Assembly: GCF_037055275.1 (NCBI RefSeq)
Contig: NZ_CP146343.1
Coordinates: forward strand, 4,400,001-4,464,000
Origin: Pseudomonas sp. ML2-2023-3
GTDB taxonomy: Bacteria; Pseudomonadota; Gammaproteobacteria; Pseudomonadales; Pseudomonadaceae
Direction: 5' to 3'
DNA: 64,000 bases
The notes beneath the pieces are model-generated. The model was given only the letters and a program-made list of their open reading frames with translations, was not told where the DNA came from and did no database searches. Both the position numbers and the translations under genes were made by a program. Position 1 is the stretch's first letter. Every line of letters begins with the position of its first letter. Shown here piece by piece: positions 1 to 9,484 of this stretch.

Positions 1-72
1 CACTATATTGCACATCCAGAATTACCCAAGCATCATGCCTGTCTTTAAACCTTCTGCCAGGCACACCTATCA

Positions 73-972
73 ATGATAAAGCCCCCCCATAGCTTCGTAG
101 CAACGCTATTCCCTGTTGGCTTGCTACTCATTGCCATGGCCTCGATCCAATCCGGCGCCTCGCTGGCAAAAAGCATGTTCCCTATTATCGGCGCACAAGG
201 AACAACCAGCCTGCGCCTGACATTCGCCAGCCTCATCATGCTTCTGATACTGCGACCATGGAGAGCCAAGTTCACCACCAAGTCCTTGAAGACCGTGATC
301 GTTTACGGGATTGCCCTGGGAGGAATGAATTTCCTCTTCTATATGTCACTGCGCACTGTTCCGCTGGGTATTGCAGTTGCTCTGGAGTTTACGGGTCCTT
401 TGGCAGTGGCTATTTATAGCTCCCGCAGACCTATCGACTTTATATGGATCGGCCTGGCCATCACGGGACTCCTACTGCTCATACCCATTGGTGAAAGCGT
501 TCAAGGCATTGATCCAACAGGCGCCGGCTACGCGCTAAGTGCCGGGGTCTGCTGGGCGCTGTACATCCTCTATGGACAGCGGGCCGGTGCGGACAATGGC
601 GTTCAGACCGCAGCATTGGGCGTCATTATTGCGGCTCTGTTTTTCGCACCTATCGGGGTTTACCACGCAGGGGCGGCATTGCTGAACCCTGGTCTGATCC
701 CAATAGCCATTGGTGTAGCACTCTTATCGACAGCACTGCCTTACACGCTTGAGATGATCGCTCTTACACGCATGCCCACCCGAACATTCGGCACTTTAAT
801 GAGCATAGAGCCTGCCTTTGGGGCGCTTTCAGGGCTGCTATTCCTGAATGAGGTCTTGTCGTTCACACAGTGGATGGCCATCTCTTGCATCATAATGGCC
901 TCAATCGGTGCGACCTTAACGATGCGCAACCACTCAAAACCGATCATCACCGACAATAAGCACGCCATTTAA
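73..972 (+). CDS. rhtA: EamA/RhtA-family amino-acid exporter
   Basis: This is an inner-membrane drug/metabolite transporter superfamily protein of 299 aa. About ten hydrophobic segments fill residues 12-285, arranged as the two tandem EamA halves. The internal sequence (GITGLLLLIP-like strand after residue 130, MSIEPAFGALSGLLFLNE near 240-257) resembles RhtA, the threonine/homoserine exporter of E. coli. Family members export small amino acids by proton exchange; the substrate here is inferred, not shown. The gene stands alone, with 72 bases of upstream sequence in the window and a weak RBS. Another EamA exporter subtype is possible. Confidence 0.8.
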   Translation: MIKPPHSFVATLFPVGLLLIAMASIQSGASLAKSMFPIIGAQGTTSLRLTFASLIMLLILRPWRAKFTTKSLKTVIVYGIALGGMNFLFYMSLRTVPLGIAVALEFTGPLAVAIYSSRRPIDFIWIGLAITGLLLLIPIGESVQGIDPTGAGYALSAGVCWALYILYGQRAGADNGVQTAALGVIIAALFFAPIGVYHAGAALLNPGLIPIAIGVALLSTALPYTLEMIALTRMPTRTFGTLMSIEPAFGALSGLLFLNEVLSFTQWMAISCIIMASIGATLTMRNHSKPIITDNKHAI

Positions 973-1124
973 CTCTGCTCTGGTAATTGACTCTCATTTA
1001 AGAGATGTTTGTCCCTTGAGAATCACATGAACCGATTCCGGATAAGGATATCCACTAAAACCATGGGGAGATGGTCACCGATTCTCGCATCCCGTAAATC
1101 CGACGCAAACGCTTAAGGACAGGA

Positions 1125-1406
1125 ATGAAACGAATTTTGGTAGCTTTAGCCGTACTCGTTGTAACCGGCTGCGCAGCAACCTCGGAAACTGCCGTCAAGC
1201 ATGGAAAACGAGGATTGCATATCAATTGCTCTGGATTGTCCTCATCGTGGAACAAGTGCTACGCCGAAGCCGTCAAATCCTGTGGAAGCAAGGGATACCG
1301 GGTGGTAGCCAAATCGGGCGATACCGCAGAAGAACCAGGGGACTATCCATTCGGCCTGAACCCAGCCGGCTATACCAGCCGCAGCATGATTGTTATCTGC
1401 AAGTAA
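1125..1406 (+). CDS. Small putative lipoprotein, unknown function
   Basis: The 93-aa product begins MKRILVALAVLVVTGC, a short lipoprotein signal with a lipobox (VTGC) that would be cut before Cys16. The mature part is small and polar, with three further cysteines (near 35, 45 and 53) and a fourth at 92, which could form disulfides in the periplasm. An AGGACAGGA purine stretch precedes the ATG. I do not recognise a named family, although short Pseudomonas lipoproteins of this shape are common. It sits between a transporter and a convergent peptidase gene. Confidence 0.7.
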   Translation: MKRILVALAVLVVTGCAATSETAVKHGKRGLHINCSGLSSSWNKCYAEAVKSCGSKGYRVVAKSGDTAEEPGDYPFGLNPAGYTSRSMIVICK

Positions 1407-1455
1407 CGCCCCGCCCAGCCATGCCGTCGAGCGAGCCGACAGCATGGCAAGGAGA

Positions 1456-3276
1456 TCAGGCAGTTATCGTAAGTGGTGCCGTACGCTCCAGCAGCCACTC
1501 AAGCGCAGACCCGACAAGGTGCGGGCTCAAACGCTCGCGAACCAGCGCATGATAGGCGTCAAACCATTCGCGCTCTTCCAGGGTCAGCAATGATGGCTCC
1601 AGACAGCGCGTGTCGATTGGGCACAGCGTCAGGGTTTCAAACTTCAAGAATGCCCCAAACTCCGAAGTTCCCGCCTCACGATTCAACACCAGATTCTCGA
1701 TTCGCACTCCCCAACGACCCGGGCGGTATGTTCCAGGCTCAATCGAGGTAATCATCCCTGGCTGCATCGCAGTATGTGGTGCCGGCGCAGCCTGATACGC
1801 AATAACTTGAGGCCCTTCATGCACATTCAGGAAGTAGCCGACCCCATGACCTGTCCCGTGCCCGTAATCGACGTGCTCAGCCCAAATCGGCGCCCTTGCG
1901 ATCGAATCCAGCAAAGGTGACAGGATCCCTTTTGGAAATTGAGCCCTGGACAAGGCGATCACACCTTTAAGCACACGGGTACAATCGTGTTTCTGCTCGC
2001 GGGTTGGCGTACCAACAGGGACCATACGCGTGATATCGGTTGTGCCTCCCAGGTACTGCCCACCCGAGTCGATCAACAACAAGCCATCACCTTCAATCAC
2101 AGCATGCTCTTGCTCCGTTGCGTGGTAATGCGGCATTGCGGCATTGGCATTAAAAGCCGCAATGGTGTTGAAGCTTAACGATACAAAGCCGGGGCGGCGG
2201 GCACGAGCAGCGGTCAACTGCTCATCAATAGTCAACTCGGTAATGCGCTCACGCCCAAGGGCTGTCTCCAGCCATGCAAAGAACTCACAGAGCGCAGCAC
2301 CATCCTGCTCCATAGCCTGACGGATATGGACAGCGTCCTCGAGGCTCTTCTGAGACTTGGCCAAGGTAGTTGGATTCAAGCCTTCAACCAGTTTCACCTC
2401 AGCCTGTAAATGACCGAGCAGCCCGCAGGTCACACGGGCAGGGTCCACCAATAGACGAGTTGAACCCGGCAAAGACGCCAGAGCCGCATTGATCTCAACG
2501 TAATCACGCAGCTCAACGCCATCAGCCTCAAGTGTCTCGCGCAGTTCGACACTGATTTTATTCAAGTCCAGAAACAAGGTAGCCCGCGAGGCCTCGACCA
2601 ATGCAAACGAAACGAACACTGGGTTGAAGGAGACATCCGAGCCTCGCAGATTAAACAACCAGGCGATGTCATCCAGAGTCGCAATAAAATGTGCATCCGC
2701 CTGGCGCTGCTTGAGTGTTTCTCGCAACTGCGCCAGTTTTACAGCCCGACTGACCGTCGCTTGCGGCGGCAGATGCTCATAAACCGGCTGTACCGGCAGT
2801 ATTGGACGGTCATCCCAAACCTGGCCAAGCAGATCGATATCCGTACGTAAAACGGCACCACGCTCTTTAAGCTTGCTCTCGAGTGTGCGTGCAGATGCCA
2901 GGGCGAGCACTGCGCCATCAACGGAAACCGTTGCACCTTCAGGTGTCTGCTCGGCCAGCCACTCAAGAGGACCCGATTGCCCGGGTAACAGCTTGACCAG
3001 CTCAATGGTACTGCCCTTCAGCTCTTTGGCCGCCTGCTCCCAGTAACGACTATCAGCCCACACTCCGGCAAAGGTTGGCGTCACAATCAATGTTCCAACC
3101 GAACCGTAAAAACCCGACAGCCATTGGCGTCCTTGCCAATACGCAGGCAAGTACTCTGAAAGATGGGGGTCAGCCGAGGGCACCAGCAGCGCATATATAC
3201 CGTTCTGGCTCATCAACGCCCGAGTACGCGCCAAACGCTCCACAACCGGTACTGGATTCAACGACTGAGTACTCAT
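1456..3276 (-). CDS. Xaa-Pro aminopeptidase (M24B family), long form
   Basis: This 606-aa cytosolic metallopeptidase probably removes N-terminal residues preceding proline. It has the three-part long aminopeptidase P layout: two creatinase-like N-terminal domains (about 10-310) and a C-terminal pita-bread domain (about 315-540). The metal site is visible: DSGGQYLGGTTDITR supplies two aspartates, HGTGHGVG the histidine, SIEPGTYRPG and VRIEN the glutamates. Length and C-terminal tail match the roughly 600-aa eukaryote-like aminopeptidase P rather than the 440-aa PepP. The start ATG has an AGGAG-type RBS. It is a single-gene unit upstream of the cysteine desulfurase gene. Confidence 0.88.
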   Translation of the reverse strand: MSTQSLNPVPVVERLARTRALMSQNGIYALLVPSADPHLSEYLPAYWQGRQWLSGFYGSVGTLIVTPTFAGVWADSRYWEQAAKELKGSTIELVKLLPGQSGPLEWLAEQTPEGATVSVDGAVLALASARTLESKLKERGAVLRTDIDLLGQVWDDRPILPVQPVYEHLPPQATVSRAVKLAQLRETLKQRQADAHFIATLDDIAWLFNLRGSDVSFNPVFVSFALVEASRATLFLDLNKISVELRETLEADGVELRDYVEINAALASLPGSTRLLVDPARVTCGLLGHLQAEVKLVEGLNPTTLAKSQKSLEDAVHIRQAMEQDGAALCEFFAWLETALGRERITELTIDEQLTAARARRPGFVSLSFNTIAAFNANAAMPHYHATEQEHAVIEGDGLLLIDSGGQYLGGTTDITRMVPVGTPTREQKHDCTRVLKGVIALSRAQFPKGILSPLLDSIARAPIWAEHVDYGHGTGHGVGYFLNVHEGPQVIAYQAAPAPHTAMQPGMITSIEPGTYRPGRWGVRIENLVLNREAGTSEFGAFLKFETLTLCPIDTRCLEPSLLTLEEREWFDAYHALVRERLSPHLVGSALEWLLERTAPLTITA

Positions 3277-3335
3277 TCTGTCTCCTGTTTATCACTGGGT
3301 ATTATTATTGATCGCTAGTGATCATGGATCAGCCA

Positions 3336-4505
3336 CTACCGTTGGGCAACCGCCCAAAACGGTGCCGGCGCGGCGACAGAAGCTTTAATCGCCTTCACTG
3401 CGGCATCTATATCCTGCTCGCTGGTGAAGCGCCCAAGACTCAGGCGGATTGTTCGGCTGGCTTTATCGGCATCATGCCCCAGGGCCAGCAGCACGTGGGA
3501 CGGTGCATTACTCGCCGAGTTGCACGCTGAAGTTGCCGAGTACGCGAGGGAAGCACTCAGGATTGCGCTGTTGAAGTGCCCTTCGCTGAAGGTCAGGCTC
3601 AAGGTATGGGGAATTCGCTCTGTCGGACAGCCATTACATTGCAGCCCTTGCACATCGACCAACTGCTCAAGCAAGCGCTGGCGAAGTCCGCGAATGTGAG
3701 CCAGCTCCTGAGCAAATGACTCACTGGCCACTGCAAATGCAGCGCCCATGCCTGCAATTTGATGAGTCGCCAGGGTTCCTGAGCGCAAACCGGACTCATG
3801 CCCGCCACCATGAATCTGTGCCTGTAGCCGATCCTGCGCACGCGGCCCCACATACAAGGCGCCGATACCTTTGGGACCATAGATCTTGTGCCCCGAGAAC
3901 GACATCAAGTCTACCGCCCACTCATCCAGGTCGATGGCAACCTTGCCCGCTCCCTGCGCGGCATCGACGTGGAACAGCGCACCATGCTCGCGGACCCGGC
4001 GCCCGATACCCGGAATATCGTTGACCGTGCCCAGTTCATTGTTGACCAGCATCAACGACACCAGCAGTGTGTCGTCGCGCAGAGCAGCATCTACCTGATC
4101 GGCACTTACGAGCCCATTGGCATCAGGGGCCAGATACGTCACCTCAAAACCCGCCTCTTGTAAAAAGCGTGCAGTGTCCAACACCGCCTTGTGCTCGATC
4201 TGACTGGTGATGATATGCCCGCGGGACTGACCACCCGCCTGGGCCACACCTTTTAGCGCCAGGTTATTGGACTCGGTCGCACCCGAGGTCCAGATAATCT
4301 GCTCAGGCCTGGCATTGATCAGTTTCGCGACCTGTTCACGGGCCAGTTCTACCGTCTGCCGGGCTTGCTGACCAAAGACATGGGAGCCAGAGGCCGGATT
4401 GCCAAAGTTGCCTTCAAAACCCAGGCAATCGACCATCACCTGAATGACACGAGCGTCCACGGGAGTGGTGGCCGCGTAATCGAAATAAATAGGTCGCTTG
4501 TTCAT
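3336..4505 (-). CDS. Cysteine desulfurase, IscS-like (class V aminotransferase fold)
   Basis: This PLP enzyme converts cysteine to alanine and passes a persulfide to acceptors. It has 389 aa. The key residues are present: His105 in SQIEHKAVLD, the PLP lysine Lys207 in SFSGHKIYGPKG, and the catalytic Cys328 in ATSACNSAS, at the same number as in E. coli IscS. It is not in an isc cluster: no iscU, iscA or hscBA is nearby. It is therefore probably a second, free-standing desulfurase. Its neighbour across 330 bases is an SfnR-like sulfur-starvation activator, transcribed away from it. Confidence 0.88.
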   Translation of the reverse strand: MNKRPIYFDYAATTPVDARVIQVMVDCLGFEGNFGNPASGSHVFGQQARQTVELAREQVAKLINARPEQIIWTSGATESNNLALKGVAQAGGQSRGHIITSQIEHKAVLDTARFLQEAGFEVTYLAPDANGLVSADQVDAALRDDTLLVSLMLVNNELGTVNDIPGIGRRVREHGALFHVDAAQGAGKVAIDLDEWAVDLMSFSGHKIYGPKGIGALYVGPRAQDRLQAQIHGGGHESGLRSGTLATHQIAGMGAAFAVASESFAQELAHIRGLRQRLLEQLVDVQGLQCNGCPTERIPHTLSLTFSEGHFNSAILSASLAYSATSACNSASNAPSHVLLALGHDADKASRTIRLSLGRFTSEQDIDAAVKAIKASVAAPAPFWAVAQR

Positions 4506-4835
4506 TGTTCAAATCCACTGAGCGCATTCCGGAAACAGGCAGTGCCTGGTACCGGAGAGTGAAGCCACGAGAAAATGCGGCCGTTAGAGATAACCGATTG
4601 AGCCAGGTGAAAAAAGGTGCATTCGACAGGAAGGCCGTAGGATATGTCTCAAATCTGGGCTATCTGGAAAGCAGGAGCTTATAAAGCGCTAAAAGCAGGT
4701 CATCACGCAAGTCAGATATGCAATATCGATATATAAATATGGAATTAGGTTAGTTTACGGAATAACAAAATGACTTTATAAAGCAGCCTTCGGCTTTCCT
4801 TTTGTGGGCAGAGCCCCTGTTAAAAGGAGCTGTCA
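4506..4835. other. Divergent intergenic region, desulfurase / sfnR-like gene
   Basis: This 330-base non-coding stretch lies between two divergent genes and must hold both promoters. It is AT-rich near 4720-4775. A strong AAAAGGAG RBS stands before the sfnR-like ATG. A small hairpin (AGCC-TTC-GGCT, about 4784-4797) followed by a pyrimidine tract lies in the sfnR-like leader. No convincing -35/-10 pair or CysB site could be assigned by eye. Confidence 0.4.
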
Positions 4836-5921
4836 ATGCAGCTTTTAACATTACCTGCCACCCCGGCACTGGCCACGTCCATACGCGCCACGGCACAAGT
4901 GTTTGAAGACCCCGCGTCCAAAGCCCTGTTGGCACACTTGCAACAGATAGCGCCCAGTGACGCCAGCGTACTGATCATTGGTGAAACCGGCACCGGCAAA
5001 GAACTGGTCGCCCGGCATATCCACCAACTCAGCCACCGTCACAACCAGCCATTTGTGGCCGTCAATTGCGGCGCCTTTGCCGAGTCATTGGTGGAAGCTG
5101 AACTGTTTGGCCATGAAAAAGGGGCTTTTACAGGCGCGCTGACTGCAAAAGCCGGATGGTTTGAAGAGGCCGATGGCGGCACATTATTTCTGGATGAGAT
5201 CGGCGACTTGCCGCTGACCATCCAGGTAAAGCTGCTACGCGTCCTGCAAGAGCAGGAGGTCGTGCGGTTGGGCTCGCGCAAAAGCACACCGATCAACGTG
5301 CGCGTACTGGCTGCCACAAACGTCAATCTGGAACAGGCCATAGACGCCGGGCATTTTCGAGAAGATCTGTACTACCGCCTCAATGTCGTCAGCCTTGCGC
5401 TGCTCCCGTTACGTGAGCGCCCCGGGGATATCCTTCCGTTAGCCAGACACTTCCTTAAAACCTATCGCCAACGGCTGCCTCATGGACCAACGGCACTCAG
5501 TGAATGTGCCGAACACGTACTGATCCACCATCCTTGGCAGGGCAATATTCGCGAGCTTGAAAATGTCGTGCATCACAGCCTGCTCCTGTGCCGCAATCAG
5601 ACCATTACGGTACAAGACCTGCGCCTGTCCCAATCACGCAGCAGACGCCAGGACTTCGCGCTGCAACAACCCGCCACGCATACCACCCGGGACTTGTTAC
5701 AACGCGCCTTTCGGAAACTGTTCGAAGAAGAGCCGGGCGCCCTGCATGAAGCCGTTGAAGATACCCTGCTGCGTACGGCCTATGAGTTTTGCCATTACAA
5801 TCAGGTACACACTGCAAAATTGCTGGGTTTGAGTCGCAACGTCACCCGAACACGCCTGATCAAGCTCGGAGCACTTTCAGTCAATGTGCGTCGCACGGAG
5901 CCCGACGCCCTCGCCTATTGA
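4836..5921 (+). CDS. sfnR: Sigma-54-dependent activator, SfnR-like (no sensor domain)
   Basis: This bacterial enhancer-binding protein of 361 aa starts almost directly with the AAA+ domain, so it has no N-terminal sensory module. Visible motifs are Walker A GETGTGKE (49-56), the sigma-54 contact loop GAFTGA (96-101), Walker B LFLDEIG (117-123) and a C-terminal Fis-type helix-turn-helix (about 326-346). The short architecture and the N-terminus resemble SfnR, which activates dimethyl sulfone use with RpoN under sulfur limitation in Pseudomonas. No sfnG or ssu genes are in the window, so targets must lie elsewhere. The SfnR assignment is from remembered similarity; the EBP class is certain. Confidence 0.78.
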   Translation: MQLLTLPATPALATSIRATAQVFEDPASKALLAHLQQIAPSDASVLIIGETGTGKELVARHIHQLSHRHNQPFVAVNCGAFAESLVEAELFGHEKGAFTGALTAKAGWFEEADGGTLFLDEIGDLPLTIQVKLLRVLQEQEVVRLGSRKSTPINVRVLAATNVNLEQAIDAGHFREDLYYRLNVVSLALLPLRERPGDILPLARHFLKTYRQRLPHGPTALSECAEHVLIHHPWQGNIRELENVVHHSLLLCRNQTITVQDLRLSQSRSRRQDFALQQPATHTTRDLLQRAFRKLFEEEPGALHEAVEDTLLRTAYEFCHYNQVHTAKLLGLSRNVTRTRLIKLGALSVNVRRTEPDALAY

Positions 5922-6120
5922 AAGCCTGCCCCCATCGCAGTTGCCTGACGATACCTCGGAACGTTTGGCAACATCGCTCGATGCCGGGTTGGGCGACCCA
6001 CGCGGGTTCAGTGGGTCCGATCAACCACAAAAGGCCTATCGCCGCTATTCACGCTTATCGGTAAGATGACGTCCTTCCTGCGCGTTTGCGCTGTACGTCC
6101 CGCCAAATTAAGTCGATCCC

Positions 6121-6900
6121 ATGCCTTTTGAACTCAGCGTAGATTTGACCACCCTCGCCATTCTGGCCGCCGTTGCCTTTGTTGCCGGATTCATCGACGC
6201 CATTGCCGGGGGCGGGGGGCTGCTCACCACCCCTGCCCTGCTCACCGCAGGCTTGCCGCCACATCTGGTGCTGGGCACCAACAAGCTCAGCTCGACATTC
6301 GGCGCAGCCACCGCGAGCCTTACCTTCTACCGACGCAAACTGTTCCATCCTCGCGAATGGAAACTGGCCATTTTCGGAACCCTCGCCGGTGCGCTGATCG
6401 GCGCAGTTGTCGCCCACTACATGCCCGCCGAATGGCTCAACAAAATGCTGCCGGTGATTGTTTTCGGCTGCGGGCTCTACCTGCTGTTTGGCGGCACACC
6501 CAAAACGCCTGTCGACAACGACGCGCCGATCAAAAAGAAATGGCAACTGCCCCAGGGCCTGGGCCTGGGATTTTATGATGGCGTAGCCGGGCCGGGTACG
6601 GGCGCGTTCTGGACCGTCAGCACCATGCTGATGTACCCGGTCGATCTGGTGAAGGCCAGCGGTGTGGCGCGCAGCATGAATTTCGTCAGCAACATTGCAG
6701 CGCTGTCGGTGTTCATATTCTCCGGCCATGTGGACTGGGTGATCGGTCTGACCATGGGCTTTGCAGTCATGGTCGGCGCCTTCTTCGGCGCCCGCAGCGC
6801 AATCAGCGGCGGGGCCAAATTCATTCGCCCGGTGTTTATCACCGTGGTATTGGGTTTGACCGTGCGCCTAGCCTGGCAGCACTGGTTCGGCATGGCCTAA
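6121..6900 (+). CDS. TauE/SafE-family permease (probable sulfite/sulfonate exporter)
   Basis: This 259-aa integral membrane protein has about eight hydrophobic helices and the TauE/SafE signature: [20 protein letters not shown] near the N-terminus and [15 protein letters not shown] at the start of the second half. Family members move sulfite, sulfoacetate or related anions across the inner membrane; the cargo here is unknown. It follows the SfnR-like regulator by 200 bases in the same direction. Its last 33 bases overlap the 3' end of the opposing nudC gene, so both strands are coding there. Confidence 0.85.
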   Translation: MPFELSVDLTTLAILAAVAFVAGFIDAIAGGGGLLTTPALLTAGLPPHLVLGTNKLSSTFGAATASLTFYRRKLFHPREWKLAIFGTLAGALIGAVVAHYMPAEWLNKMLPVIVFGCGLYLLFGGTPKTPVDNDAPIKKKWQLPQGLGLGFYDGVAGPGTGAFWTVSTMLMYPVDLVKASGVARSMNFVSNIAALSVFIFSGHVDWVIGLTMGFAVMVGAFFGARSAISGGAKFIRPVFITVVLGLTVRLAWQHWFGMA

Positions 6901-7698
6901 ACGACGGGCTACATACAAGTCGATGAGATAACGCGCAATTGAGCGCGACGCCGGCAACGGCGGCAGCCGGTGCACATTGAACCACTGCGCATCTTCTATC
7001 TCGTCGGCCTGAGGCACGATATCGCCTCCCGCGTACTCGGCGTGAAAACCCAGCATCATGGAGTGCGGGAACGGCCAGCACTGGCTGCCCACATACTGGA
7101 TGTTCCTGACCTCCACCTGCACTTCTTCGCGCACTTCGCGAATCAGGCAATCCTCGGCCGACTCCCCCGGCTCGGCGAACCCCGCCAGAGTGCTGTAGAC
7201 CCCCGGTACAAAGCGCGGTGAACGGGCCAGAAGCACTTCATCGCCCCGGGTAATCAATACAATCATGCTGGGCGAGATACGTGGATAACTGCGCAAATCG
7301 CAGGCCGCGCAATACATCGCACGCTCCCTCGGCACCTGCGTCATGGCCTGCCCGCAGCTACCACAAAAGCGATGCTCACGAGCCCAGGTGCCAATTTGCG
7401 CGGCATAACCCAGCACCTTGTACAGCGTGTGGTCATCGCCCAGCATGAAGGCACGCAAGCCCTGCCAATCACAGCCCTCGACCTGGGCCGCACTTGCAAG
7501 CTCGAGCAGGTACACCGGCTCGCCGTCCAGGTGTCCGATGCCATGCTCCGCCAGCACAACAAGGTCCTGGCGCTTGAGCCACTCCCGGGAAAAGAGCGGG
7601 CCATTGTGACTGATCAAGAACCCGTCGGGGCCGCGCGCCACGGCCCAGCCTCCAGTCAGGTCTGTATCCAGTACTGCCGTGATCCAACGCGGTGTCAT
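6868..7698 (-). CDS. nudC: NAD+/NADH diphosphatase NudC (RNA deNADding)
   Basis: This Nudix hydrolase cleaves NADH to NMNH and AMP and removes NAD caps from RNA in E. coli. The 276-aa protein shows an N-terminal domain, a four-cysteine zinc ribbon (CGSC and CAAC in the middle third), and a Nudix box beginning [12 protein letters not shown] with REVREE. It differs from the consensus in two places: Gln replaces Gly near the end of the Nudix box, and the NudC signature SQPWPFPxS reads SQCWPFPHS. The catalytic glutamates are kept. It lies 30 bases downstream of the crotonase gene, so an operon is likely. Confidence 0.9.
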   Translation of the reverse strand: MTPRWITAVLDTDLTGGWAVARGPDGFLISHNGPLFSREWLKRQDLVVLAEHGIGHLDGEPVYLLELASAAQVEGCDWQGLRAFMLGDDHTLYKVLGYAAQIGTWAREHRFCGSCGQAMTQVPRERAMYCAACDLRSYPRISPSMIVLITRGDEVLLARSPRFVPGVYSTLAGFAEPGESAEDCLIREVREEVQVEVRNIQYVGSQCWPFPHSMMLGFHAEYAGGDIVPQADEIEDAQWFNVHRLPPLPASRSIARYLIDLYVARRLGHAEPVLPG

Positions 7699-7728
7699 TA
7701 AATGATCCTTGTTCAGGTTACAAAGACT

Positions 7729-8541
7729 TCAATCCAGAAACTCGGGTTTTTGCTTGGTCATGTGCGCCGTCATCGCCAGCCGCAAGTCGCTGGACTGAAG
7801 CATCGCCGCGTTCCAGGTCGCAACATATTCCAGACCATCGTCCACACGGTGATCGCGCATATAGCTGATTATCTGCTTGGTGCCGGCAATGGCGATGGGG
7901 GATTTGCTGGCGATTTCCAGGGCAATTGCCATTACCCCGTCCAGCAACGCCTGATGATCGCTGTAGACGCGGTTGACCAGGCCGATAGCTCGGGCCTCAT
8001 CCGCCGCGACCATCCGCCCGGTGTAAGCCAGTTCGCGGAGCATGCCATCACCGATGATGCGCGGCAAACGTTGCAAAGTCCCCACGTCAGCGGCCATGCC
8101 CATGTCGATTTCCTTGATCGAGAACTGCGCATCCTCGGCGGCGTAGCGCATATCACAGGCCGCGATCAGGTCAATCGCCCCGCCCAGGCAATAGCCCTGA
8201 ACAGCCGCCAAAACGGGCTTGCGACAATGATCCACGGCATTGAACGAGGCCTGCATTTGCAGAATCTTGCGCCGCAGCATGCGGGCATTACGGCCCACAT
8301 CCTTGCCCATCTCATTGGCTACCGATGCCAGCAGCATCAAGTCGATACCGGCTGAAAAGTGCTTGCCTGCACCACTGAGCACGACAACCCGTACGGCATC
8401 GGTTTCATCAATCCACTGGAAGATCTCGATGATCTCGGTCCAGAACGCCGCGTTCATCGCATTGACCTTTTCAGGCCGGTTGATCTGAACGTGGGCAATG
8501 TTGCCGTTTAACTCAACCTGAAAAGCCTGGTAGTCGGACAT
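7729..8541 (-). CDS. Crotonase-family delta3,5-delta2,4-dienoyl-CoA isomerase
   Basis: The 270-aa protein has the crotonase fold: the oxyanion-hole segment FSAGIDL near residue 63 and YCLGGAIDLIAACD near 115-128. The segment EIDMGMAADVGTLQRLP carries the Glu and Asp of dienoyl-CoA isomerases (rat ECH1 type) rather than the Glu pair of enoyl-CoA hydratases. The likely role is shifting conjugated double bonds during beta-oxidation of unsaturated fatty acids. It precedes nudC by 30 bases on the same strand. The general family is certain; the isomerase call rests on this one motif. Confidence 0.82.
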   Translation of the reverse strand: MSDYQAFQVELNGNIAHVQINRPEKVNAMNAAFWTEIIEIFQWIDETDAVRVVVLSGAGKHFSAGIDLMLLASVANEMGKDVGRNARMLRRKILQMQASFNAVDHCRKPVLAAVQGYCLGGAIDLIAACDMRYAAEDAQFSIKEIDMGMAADVGTLQRLPRIIGDGMLRELAYTGRMVAADEARAIGLVNRVYSDHQALLDGVMAIALEIASKSPIAIAGTKQIISYMRDHRVDDGLEYVATWNAAMLQSSDLRLAMTAHMTKQKPEFLD

Positions 8542-8665
8542 AACCTGAATCCTTTATGGGGCGCTGTCGCCGCTCAATGAGCGGCGGACTATAACAAGCC
8601 TGACCGGCCCCAGGCAGGCCGCGATTGCGCCAAACTACGGACAAAATGACCTGCCTGAATAGCCC

Positions 8666-9484
8666 TCAACGCTGCAGGATAAAACGCTCTATCACCTGGG
8701 CAACGCCGTCTTCGACATTGCTGCCAGTGACCTGCATCGCCTGCTCGCGAACCTGCGCTTCGGCCTGCCCCATGGCGATCGACAGCCCGGCACGATGGAA
8801 CATCGCAGGGTCATTGCCGCCGTCGCCGATCGCTACCGTACGCTCAAGGGGCACACCCAAATGCTCGGCCAGCGCTGCAAGGGCATCGCCTTTGTTGGCC
8901 TTGAGTGCAGTGATGTCCAGATAACGGGCCTGCGACCGGCTGGCCGATGCCTCCCCGCTCAACACCTGCTGCAGACTCTGTTCAAGCTCCACCAGCAGTG
9001 GCGCATTGCTGGTAGTGGCCACGATCTTGTCCACTCGATGCAAATAAGGTTCAAAGCTCTCTACCACTAACGGCGCATAACCCAGCCCCTGTTGTTCGTG
9101 GGCAACCATCGGGCCCAACGGATCGCGCAACAGCCACTCATCGTCAGCAAACACCCAGATTTCAACGTCATGCCCGGACAACAGGGCCAGCGCCTTCAAC
9201 ACCGCCTCGTACGGCACATGATGGGACTGCAAATAGCTGCCATCGGCGTTTACCAGCGCTCCGCCGTTGAATCCTGCAGTGGGCAATTCAATACCCAACT
9301 GCCGGATGTACTCGCGCATGGCCCTGGGCGGGCGGCCGGTAGCCAGGGTGAAATGAATGCCTGCAGCCTGCAACGCCTTGACCGCAGCCAGGTTGCGCGG
9401 GCTGATGGTGTGGTCGGGCAACAGTAAGGTGCCATCCATGTCGCACAGCACCAATTCAACGGAGTCCAGCTTCACGTCACTCAT
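8666..9484 (-). CDS. Cof-type HAD-IIB sugar-phosphate phosphatase
   Basis: This haloacid dehalogenase-like hydrolase has 272 aa. Motif I is CDMDGTLL (Asp15 nucleophile, Asp17 acid), motif II is ATGRP, motif III is the lysine in KANKGDAL, and motif IV is GDGGNDPAMF. The large cap between motifs II and III places it in the IIB (Cof) subclass, which dephosphorylates sugar phosphates and cofactors; the substrate is unknown. It overlaps the end of zwf by four bases (ATGA), so it is translationally coupled as the third gene of the gnd-zwf operon. A role in relieving sugar-phosphate load is inferred from that context. Confidence 0.85.
   Translation of the reverse strand: MSDVKLDSVELVLCDMDGTLLLPDHTISPRNLAAVKALQAAGIHFTLATGRPPRAMREYIRQLGIELPTAGFNGGALVNADGSYLQSHHVPYEAVLKALALLSGHDVEIWVFADDEWLLRDPLGPMVAHEQQGLGYAPLVVESFEPYLHRVDKIVATTSNAPLLVELEQSLQQVLSGEASASRSQARYLDITALKANKGDALAALAEHLGVPLERTVAIGDGGNDPAMFHRAGLSIAMGQAEAQVREQAMQVTGSNVEDGVAQVIERFILQR

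Noticed and set aside
4780..4806. Hairpin in the sfnR-like leader as a possible riboswitch or attenuator
   Set aside because: The stem is only four base pairs with a mixed pyrimidine tail; too weak to call.
6055..6729. 224-codon frame opposite the TauE-like gene
   Set aside because: No membrane segments or motifs; the opposite strand encodes a clear TauE/SafE permease.
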